A stretch of 64,000 nucleotides of DNA. It comes from Arcuatula senhousia. Taxonomy: Eukaryota > Mollusca > Bivalvia > Mytilida > Mytilidae. This document shows, in pieces, positions 56,479 to 64,000 of this stretch (position 1 is the first letter of the stretch; each line of letters starts with the position of its first letter). The position numbers were made by a program, and so were the translations under genes. The notes under the pieces are model-generated. The model was not told the DNA's origin. It saw nothing but the letters and a program-made list of their open reading frames with translations, and made no database searches. The stretch covers positions 31,732,106 through 31,796,105 of the forward strand of contig OZ020303.1 in the NCBI GenBank assembly GCA_963971305.1. The letters run 5' to 3'.

Positions 56479-58330
56479 AGCTCATCTGACCCGAAGTGTC
56501 ATGTTAGCTATTATCATCATTAGGCGTCCGTTAACTTTTCTTCAAAGATCTTCTTCTCTGAAACCAATGAAGGGATTGCTTTCAAACTTTGTACTTTTGA
56601 TCTTTAGGATGTCCTCTACCAAGTTTGTGGAATTTGTGTATGCCGACCAACCAACATGACGGCTGTTGCTAAAAATAGAACAGAGGGGTCAAACCATAGT
56701 TTTTGGCTTCTAGCTCAAAAAGTATAAGAGATAGAGAAAATCTGAAACAACCTTCCCTCTTCAGCATCAACAGCTCTACAAAACTCTCTAATGTCTCGAA
56801 ATTGTGGGACAACACCTGATTGGAGTTATTTCCCCTTAATCGTCAAAACTATTTTCACAGTTTTTGAACTATATCTTAAAACCTGTAAGAGCTAGAAGAA
56901 AAAATAGCATTGCAAAACTGTTCAGGTAATTGAGATCTACAAAAATGATTTCAGGGTCACAACTGTCAGATCAACCTTTTAATTGTTATCCTTCTTTTAA
57001 CTTGTTTGTTTTTTTTTTCAAATGGAAAGCTTTGTATCCTTGATCTTTTTTAAAAGTGTTTTCTATCCTAACTTGTTTCTTTAATGTTACTTACCAAGTA
57101 AAAGTAAACCATGTTGCACACCTGGTAAGAGGCTTTAACATAAGAGATCAGGTAAGCGATTCATGCTCCTGTGAGCCTCTTGTTGGACTATATCTTGAAA
57201 ACTGAGTGCTAGAAGAAAAGTTAGCATTGGAAAATTGTGGCAGCTCATTGAAATCTACAGAAATGATTTCAGCGTCAAAAATGTCAGATAACCCCTTATA
57301 GGGGTTATGGTCCTTTAAAGGTGAAAAACTGTGGCTTTTTGTGTGTTTGACCAATAGAATGAAAGCTGTTACAGATCGAGAAAAAATGTTGCTTGCTTAA
57401 ATCTTCAGTTCAATTAGCTCTTCAAAAATATCCATTTGGCTAAAGCTTTCAGATGACTCCCCCTATGTTTGGCTATATGTGCTTACCACGTCAAAAGGCA
57501 CTTACTTATAAGGGGAAAATTGGTTTCACCATGTATGATCGAGAGCAGTTCTAATATTAAAAACGAAAGAATATGTCTACTTTACCGGGGGTAGATTAAC
57601 CTCTGTCCGTCCGCAACATAACTTTTGTAACAGTTTTCGCAGCAACTACATATCACATTGACTTGAAATTTTGTATATGAGTTAAGCGGGAGGTCCTTTA
57701 TTTCGAGTACTGAAATTTTGTCTGTCGGATATCTACTTCCTGTCAACCGACTTAGTCAATTTTCAACGTTACAAGTCAATTGTTGAAAATTTTCGTAACA
57801 TTTTTCTCAGCAACTACAGATCACAGTGACTTGAAACTTGGTATCAGAATGGTGATGGTAATGTTTGGTTATATGTGCTCTATAAAAGCCTTCATTATAA
57901 GGTGGAAATTGAATGTTGATCCTTTATTGGAGTTTTTCAACTGAGAAGCCCCAAATTATTTTCATTCCATCAGTCATTGAAGTCAGGTGAGCGATTCAGG
58001 CTTCTGGGGGCCTCTAGTTGATACTTTTAGTGATACTTTGTATGATAGAGAAATTAAACTAACACAGTAATATTTCTTTATTTTCATTTTCATGTTGAGC
58101 TATAAAACATTAGCCTTGATGAAACTTGGTATGCATATGCCCCAGTAGTAGCTTTGACATTGACCTTGATTTTCCGGTTGAGTGACATAAATTTTTGTAT
58201 TGCATATACTCAGCTTTATAGAGCTTTCCAAGGGTTTCATGCCATGACGGGCTGTTGGCAATGTTAAATATTGTTACAATAAGTCACTGAAGCACGGTGG
58301 GCAATTCAGGCTCCTGGGAGCCTCTTGTTT
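56479..58330 (+). mobile_element. AGCTCACC-family remnants with several 3' ends
   Basis: A 5' hairpin with a C-GAA-G loop starts at 56479 (GACCC-GAA-GTGTC). 3' ends with the GATTCAGGCT-type hairpin occur at 57146-57184, 57984-58018 and 58288-58328. The units between are old and diverged. A piece near 58110-58200 belongs to the GTCTCGCCTGC family. Confidence 0.6.
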
Positions 58331-59230
58331 TGTTTAGAAATTAGGGGCCAAAATTGTTACTTTTTTATTTGTTCCCACAATAACGTTTGTTCTGGTTTAC
58401 CAAATGCTGTGAAATTATTACGATAATGTTTCATACAATAAAAAGATGAATGGGATTGATTTTGAAGGTGCCCCTTTATTCGTTTAAAAATTAGGGGCGC
58501 AAAGGGGACAAAAAACCTCATCTATATATTTTATTTGTTCTCTCAATAACTTTGGTTCTTGGCCAATTGCTATGAAATTTGACAATGATATGCCTTACCA
58601 TTTAACCATGTATGGGATTGATTTTGGGGGTCACTCCTTTTTCATTTAGAAATAGGAACCAAAAGGGGCAAAAATCTAACTTTTTTATTTCTGATCCGAT
58701 ATTGATTTTTTATCGCAATTTAATTCTTGTCAAGTAATGGATACAAAATCACGGAGGATTAATTATCGCACTCCTTTTTTTCCTTTATGCAATTAGGGGC
58801 TAAAAGGTACCGAAAATTTAATCTTTTTTCATTTTCTAATTTTGCTTATTAATTGTTATCCATGTGGAAAACATAGGTCACAGTCAGCATGATCCGAGGC
58901 ATGCATTGTGGTAAGCATTACTAGGTGCACCTACCATACCAATATGGTTGATATTGCACATGTCAATAAGCGGAAATGGACTTTAACCATTCTTTTGCAA
59001 GTGGTCATCTATGTGGAAAATATAGGTCACAGCCAATATCCGAACCATTTATTGTGCTTAGTATCACTAGATGCACCTACCGGGCCAATATGGTTGATGT
59101 GGAACATGTTTGTAAGCGGGAATTTACTTTAACCATTCTGTAAGTGACCATTCATGTGAAAAGTATAGGTCACAGCAAACATCCGAAGCATTCATTGTGC
59201 ATAGCTTCTCTTATTGTCTACCACTGGATA
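58331..59230. repeat. Internal pieces of two repeat families
   Basis: 58331-58850 matches the GGGGCCAAA/CACAATAAC units of the TATACGACCGCA family, without ends. 58851-59230 holds two to three ~135 bp units with GTGGAAAATATAGGTCACAG and CCAATATGGTTGAT, related (inverted) to the TATGCCCC-family unit at 51880. Confidence 0.6.
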
Positions 59231-59244
59231 TTATTAACGAGCAA

Positions 59245-60208
59245 TTACCATATATCTGTGGATGCCTCCTTTCTTGAATACCTAATGTTATAATGATTTT
59301 CTTGGTTGCTCTCTACCATTGCGGGAATTTTTCTCTCATGGCCATGATCAAGAAATTCTTTTGATTGGTCCATAAATTGACTTATCACTGCACGAAGTAG
59401 ATTTTCACCCTTGTCATCTATAAATCTTTTCAGTGTCTTTTCCGATCTTTTTCTTGTGTAGGATATCGGATCATTTTTATAGGCACTTAATTTTGACATT
59501 ACAATTTTCTCGTTTACTGCGTTAATGACTGTTCTACCGTGTTTTCCAAATGGCGAAAATACACGATTTATGAATTTGAGCAGAAGTGTCTGTCTTCCCG
59601 ATGAAACATCAATCTTTTCGAAAGCAAAAAAGAATTTTCCTCTCCCCCCTGACCATTGGTCTGAATCTTCTGACGTCATGCTAGCGGTTTTCAACTGCAT
59701 GTCATCTTCAATGCTTTGTAGTTCAGTTTCTAGGATATTGAGTTGAACACGGATTATCTTTTCTACATTTTCTTTCACTGATGTTATCTTCTTATATTGT
59801 TCCTCCCAGTCTTCTAATGTTTTTGATATTTTTAGTAATGTTCGGCATTCCAGTTCTCGTTTAACCTCTTCCCATTTCAAGGTTATCGTTTTAGGTTCTT
59901 CATTTTCGATTTCGGCTATTTTTCTTTCGGTTTTAGGAAGTTCACTTTCGATCCACACGGTTATACTCATTCTGGTTTTGGGTGAATTTAAATACTCTCT
60001 GAATTCATCGCAAATATTATCAGTTTCTTCCTCAATTTGTTTTCTTATTCGATTTATTACAAGTTCTGATTTCATTTTTACGATTTGCAATTAGTTCTCC
60101 CAAACGCTTTGCATTTTCCTCTCTCGAAATCAGCCTCGGAAAGGTCTATCCGGGAAATGATAGCCTTTAAATGATGGACACTTCTCTTAAGGTTTTTTAT
60201 TAAGTCAT
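59245..60208 (-). pseudogene. Coiled-coil-type gene piece with two frame breaks
   Basis: From the ATG at 60075 an open frame of 276 codons runs to TAA at 59245-59247 (or to a donor gtaatt at 59248). It is rich in Glu/Lys heptads in its first half (ELVINRIRKQIEEE, EDWEEQYKKITSVKENVEK), and has a basic second half with SPFGKHGRTVI and ERKIPAMVESN. Upstream, after a good acceptor (ccttgtag, exon start 60208), the related frame DDLIKNLKRSVHHLKAII continues but is thrown out by one extra base in GG-AAAA (about 60114-60119) and another in AAAAA (60075-60079). The bivalve GTPase/kinase (DSTYK-like) families have such coiled regions, but I cannot confirm membership. Either a decayed copy or assembly errors. 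Confidence 0.55.
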
Positions 60209-62430
60209 CTACAAGGAAAGATAAGATAAATTCATGAAGAATAAGCAAAACATGTGTTCTGGTCCAAATGACCCAAATTCACTCCACAAACAGATTGGTT
60301 TCAGACCCCGGGTTTCAGACCTATCATTTTCATTCAAAATGTGATCAAAAACACAGATGTCTCAGATATAATATTTATAATTTGCCAGATAATCTACATA
60401 CCTCGTTTCATTGCAAGATCTTGAGTTACATAAATGGATGTTAATAACTATTGAATAACTGCCAATTTTACCATTTTCCGACGAGATCTTTTTTTATACT
60501 AGTATTGAATATCTAAAGTTTATAACTATCTTAATAATGAAAAAGATTATTATATAAAACCTAGTAATTCATTAATTAAATACCTGGTATTGGCAGATTT
60601 CCAAGTACCAGCGTACTTGGTTCTGTATGCCACCACATGAACCAGGAAGTTTGTCAAATGTCTTTTAAAGAGATTATTAAGGCACATATGCAGTGTCTGT
60701 ACTTTGAAAAGCGACGAAATGGAAATCAGACATTTTTGTCTCTTTTGTGACGAATATCGAGGAAGGCTTGGCATGGTGATTGTGGCGATGGTCCATAGTT
60801 ATGAAAGTTTTTACATTATTTGGTTTGCAGTTGACTTGTATTAGCATCAACATAGATGTATACATCTATGGCATCAATAAATATCCATTTACTGCACTAC
60901 ACTCAATTCGCCATCATCAAATCTCCAATTGCCGTAATGAGATTTTAAAATGCAATACAACATAACTAGAAAGAAAATCAGCCAAAACAGAACAAAACAA
61001 TAACTCATCTGTAATTCAAGATATACACACATTGCCAGGTATATTATACGAAAAATGAAGTTATATCAAATCTTTTGGGGAAAATGCAGGAAATTACACT
61101 TAAGCTACCCCTACACAATTGTTCCAGTAAACCATGGCGAAGCTCTGACCTGTAACAAGCGTTTAACAGAAATTTTACGTTAAACAAAGTTTTAAAGAAC
61201 ATAATATTCTTCTTCTATCCTGCTGTATGAAAGCATGCATACCCCATCCATCAGACCACCAGCTTACATATCATAACATTATTTGCAATGGTGCCGTAAA
61301 AACTTTTTGCCTTTTATACATTTTGCTCTTACTTGTTTGTTGACAAGATCCGCTTGTCCATAGGGTTACATACAGCTCTTAAGCCTTGTCCAAACAATGT
61401 CTGTATGGCTCAATGATAAAGTCAGGGTCAATATCACATTTTTGCTCTCCTAGCTGATAGTGTCGTCAGTTGAGATTTCTGTAAGTAAGGCCACATCGAG
61501 GCCAATCTTTGGTTTACATGTTCGAAGACAGTGTCTTCTTGGTCCTCGTTAATCAAATTCCACTGTTACAGACAAACTTTGCACATTAACTAATAATTAC
61601 GAGTACATGTACCAGGATGTTAGAATGCACTTCAAGTTTAAATTTTACTTGAAATTGTTTCCAAATGACCGTTCCATTGTTATTTTTGCTTGAAATAAGA
61701 AATATACCCATATTGGCAAGATGAAGTATATCTGATACATTGCGACAACTTTAGAAACAATTTTAAGAATACTAAGCAGAACATCAGTTCAGCGACTTGC
61801 AGAACTTGAGCAATATCTACTCTTAGAATAATTTTGTTTCTTAATCTTTTTTTTTTTGAATTTTCGTTACCTTCTGAAATAGTTCTTTATCCAGCCTGAC
61901 CATATTCATTCCTATATGCAACAAAAGCTTCTGTTAGTTGATTCAACAACCCATCACCACAAAAGCAGGTTTTCATTTGCATTTGTGTGACTACAACAGC
62001 TTCCCCAAGGATATATCTATGCTAATCACTGGTTAAGAACCTATGACCCTCAAGTCCATCACACTTCTATGTTTTCAAAGTTTCTTAGGACGTTCATATT
62101 GTCACACCGAACTACCCTGCCAAATTTCAAATCATTATCATGTACCATTTCTGAGAAAAGCTTGATGATAATTCGAACGGACGTATGCACGGACGAACAC
62201 AAGTAAAACTGTTTTGTTGTAATGTGGGGGTATAGAAACGTTTTTTTTTTCCTCCAGATATTAGGAAAAATTAGAATCAAGAGCAGTAATTTCTTAAATA
62301 AGGTTTTGACAGATTAAAAGAATTGAAATTATGACTTTTTGTATTGTATACTAGTAGTTATTGAATTTGTTGTTTTATATAAGTTGTTTTTACTGCAAAT
62401 GGTCAATATCTTCGGCACTTGTTTCAATCT
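60209..62430. other. Intergenic or intronic, no gene seen
   Basis: No supported exon. A 20 bp perfect palindrome CATAGATGTATACATCTATG is at 60851-60870. 62040-62235 has a remnant of the ATACCCCCAC family (GTGGGGGTAT at the right, CGGACGTATGCACGGACG inside), pointing left. Confidence 0.5.
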
Positions 62431-62655
62431 TCAGGGTGTTGGTTCTTTTCTCTCGAAATTTTTGGCATTTGACTTTCCAATGTTTTGATAAAATGCTTCT
62501 GATGCGAAGAAGAGACTTGCAAACACGAGAATGATTTGAAGTTTGGAAGGGTAGTTCAAAATGACAAACTGTACGTTCTTAGCGACTTTAACACCCGTCG
62601 GACTTTTTCTTCCTGTTTTGGGCCCTACGCGGAGGCATCTGTGTTCCATGGACAC
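62431..62655 (-). CDS. Possible small membrane protein, 74 codons
   Basis: A single-exon frame on the minus strand with a basic N-terminal part (GPKTGRKSPTGVKVAKN), a hydrophobic segment (LQIILVFASLFFASEAFY) and a polar tail ending KEPTP. GC content is higher than the surroundings. Size and layout would suit a small mitochondrial or ER membrane protein. No family is recognised, and no splice or polyadenylation signal clearly supports it. It could be chance or a retrocopy. Confidence 0.3.
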   Translation of the reverse strand: MSMEHRCLRVGPKTGRKSPTGVKVAKNVQFVILNYPSKLQIILVFASLFFASEAFYQNIGKSNAKNFERKEPTP

Positions 62656-63676
62656 ATTCCTTCTTTATTTAATATGGTTCTTTGCAAATTCTGAAATTTT
62701 ATCATATTCATGAGCTATAATGACTCTATCTTACGAAAATATACATATGAACAAAAGAAAAGTGCCACTTGAAAATCGACACATTTTTTCAAGTTCATTA
62801 AATAAAATAAATCGATTTTTAAATAAAATTGCCAATAACAAAACTGTGAAAAATAGCGAAAATAATTTCATCCCCTCAAAAAAATTGTCACGTTAAATTC
62901 TTTGAACTATTGGCAATGAAATCGATTGTTTTATGAAGATTAACCTGTTAAAACACTAGTCTTTCATCGACATGCAGGTTTTTTTTTCAGTTTCATTAAT
63001 TTACTTCCATACGAAATAAAAAAAAACAAGCCTCTAATATATTTCAAAGTTTATATAAACTGAATACATCCAACAGAATTTAGATTTTTTGTTACATGTT
63101 TTTTTCTTATGGAAATGATCTCTGGATTTTTTTGCTTTTTTTTATGGAAATGCTCCGTGACTGACAGGAAATATGAAACAGCCAGCGAGCTATGAAAACG
63201 TGTCTAAAATCAAACAAGTATTTCAAATATTTTAATGAATGATCAGGCCATTAGGGTTGTGTGAGTATTCTTGGACCGTACACAGGATTGCGCAAAGAGG
63301 ATGCAAGTTCAGCAATCGACAAGATGCCTGTTATGTCTTTGCTTAAACCTAGTGTCAACTTTTATAGTGATTAGTCAGAGTTAAGGTAAAACTTCAATTT
63401 AGTTAATAGAGCTTGTCGGTTTTCAAAGGGGAAGTGCAACTGCAAATCCTGCACCCCTGTGTATGGGCCTGTTATCCTTGATTAAAGGATCGATGAGTAT
63501 TCTTGATATGGTATTAATCTATGACATTGTTAGGATAGTGAATCTCATATCTTTGATATGCTTTAACAAAGCTTCAACTTTTTTCAAAAAAGCTCATCAA
63601 TTCTAAAAAAAAAAACACTGATGGTCGTATAACAAACTCCTGTAAACTTTTTCAATGTTACGTTCCCATTATCAGG
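62656..63676. other. Intergenic, no gene seen
   Basis: AT-rich with poly-T and poly-A runs. No supported feature. Confidence 0.5.
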
Positions 63677-64000
63677 TCATGATTGTCGAAGTCGACTTGG
63701 CGATTGCCTGTCTGAAATATCGCTTTCTTTCGCGGTCTCGCTGTCCAACGATTTTGAAGATCTCGATACTAAATTATGATCTTGGTCGATAGATCGACGG
63801 TTAGCCTCTGATAGTGTTCTTAAGAGATCCCTTTGTCCCTTAGTTTGGCTTCGACTTACATCGCTGACTGTAGGCATTGAATGCTGATCATCAAACTCAT
63901 CCGTTTGAGATTTAATTGTACCCAGTTTTGTTACGTCTCCAATATGAGGAGCTCGCCTTTTCTCTGGTTTATAAAATAATTGCCTGCCTTCGAGTTGGCT
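63677..64000 (-). CDS. C-terminal part of an unrecognised protein, enters from right edge
   Basis: The minus strand is open from base 64000 (reading SQLEGRQLFYKPEKRR) to a TGA at 63677-63679, 107 codons. The sequence is hydrophilic and Ser/Arg/Asp-rich, with GDVTKLGTIKSQTDEF, DLLRTLSEANRRS and a SRSSKSLDSE stretch: a disordered, probably phosphorylated tail. No donor site is seen before the stop, so this is likely the last coding exon. No membrane segment. The family is not recognised. Confidence 0.55.
   Translation of the reverse strand, partial: SQLEGRQLFYKPEKRRAPHIGDVTKLGTIKSQTDEFDDQHSMPTVSDVSRSQTKGQRDLLRTLSEANRRSIDQDHNLVSRSSKSLDSETAKESDISDRQSPSRLRQS

Noticed and set aside
60591..60703. 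Possible extra exon of the 60 kb minus-strand gene (good gtattt donor, gtacag acceptor)
   Set aside because: Joining it to the exon starting at 60208 produces an immediate stop, and the peptide is not recognisable.

Overview
The window is AT-rich eukaryotic DNA with GT-AG introns, dense dispersed repeats and many ACATGT-type words. It looks like a marine bivalve, probably mussel-like. That species guess rests on the repeat types and on gene structure, not on a marker gene. Two conserved animal genes are clear. Most of the rest is introns, intergenic DNA and mobile or tandem repeats.

Layout. 1-392: an unrecognised reading frame on the minus strand that runs off the left edge. 682-2376: a 1.7 kb hairpin-ended element with about eight ~157 bp tandem units. 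3106-11580: nine exons, minus strand, of a WNK (with-no-lysine) kinase; the 5' end is complete and the 3' end lies outside the window or was not found. 11.6-24.5 kb: intergenic DNA with the WNK upstream region, two tRNA-like SINE or LINE remnants, a 34 bp minisatellite and several repeat fragments. 24575-45136: a complete 18-exon MCM2 gene on the plus strand, 887 codons, with an E2F-like site just upstream. Its introns hold a 2.9 kb fold-back element, at least five MITEs and several hairpin-ended elements. 45.96-59.2 kb: a ~13 kb nest of hairpin-ended elements inserted into one another, including three copies of a dead non-LTR reverse-transcriptase fragment, one of them split by a later insertion. 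59.2-60.2 kb: a coiled-coil-type gene piece on the minus strand with two single-base frame breaks. 63677-64000: the C-terminal end of an unrecognised minus-strand protein that enters from the right edge.

How the parts relate. WNK (ion-transport and volume signalling) and MCM2 (a replicative helicase subunit) have no evident functional link; they are diverging neighbours with about 13 kb between their start codons. The strongest pattern is in the repeats. At least six families unrelated in sequence share one plan: a 5' hairpin that overlaps a subterminal inverted repeat and is often capped by a C-GAA-G loop, a (CCGT)n or (CGT)n microsatellite, 100-190 bp internal tandem units, the matching 3' subterminal repeat, and a short 3' terminal hairpin. 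This agrees with the 'pearl'/Helentron-associated type of non-autonomous element known from bivalves, but the shared loop across families is worth a closer look.
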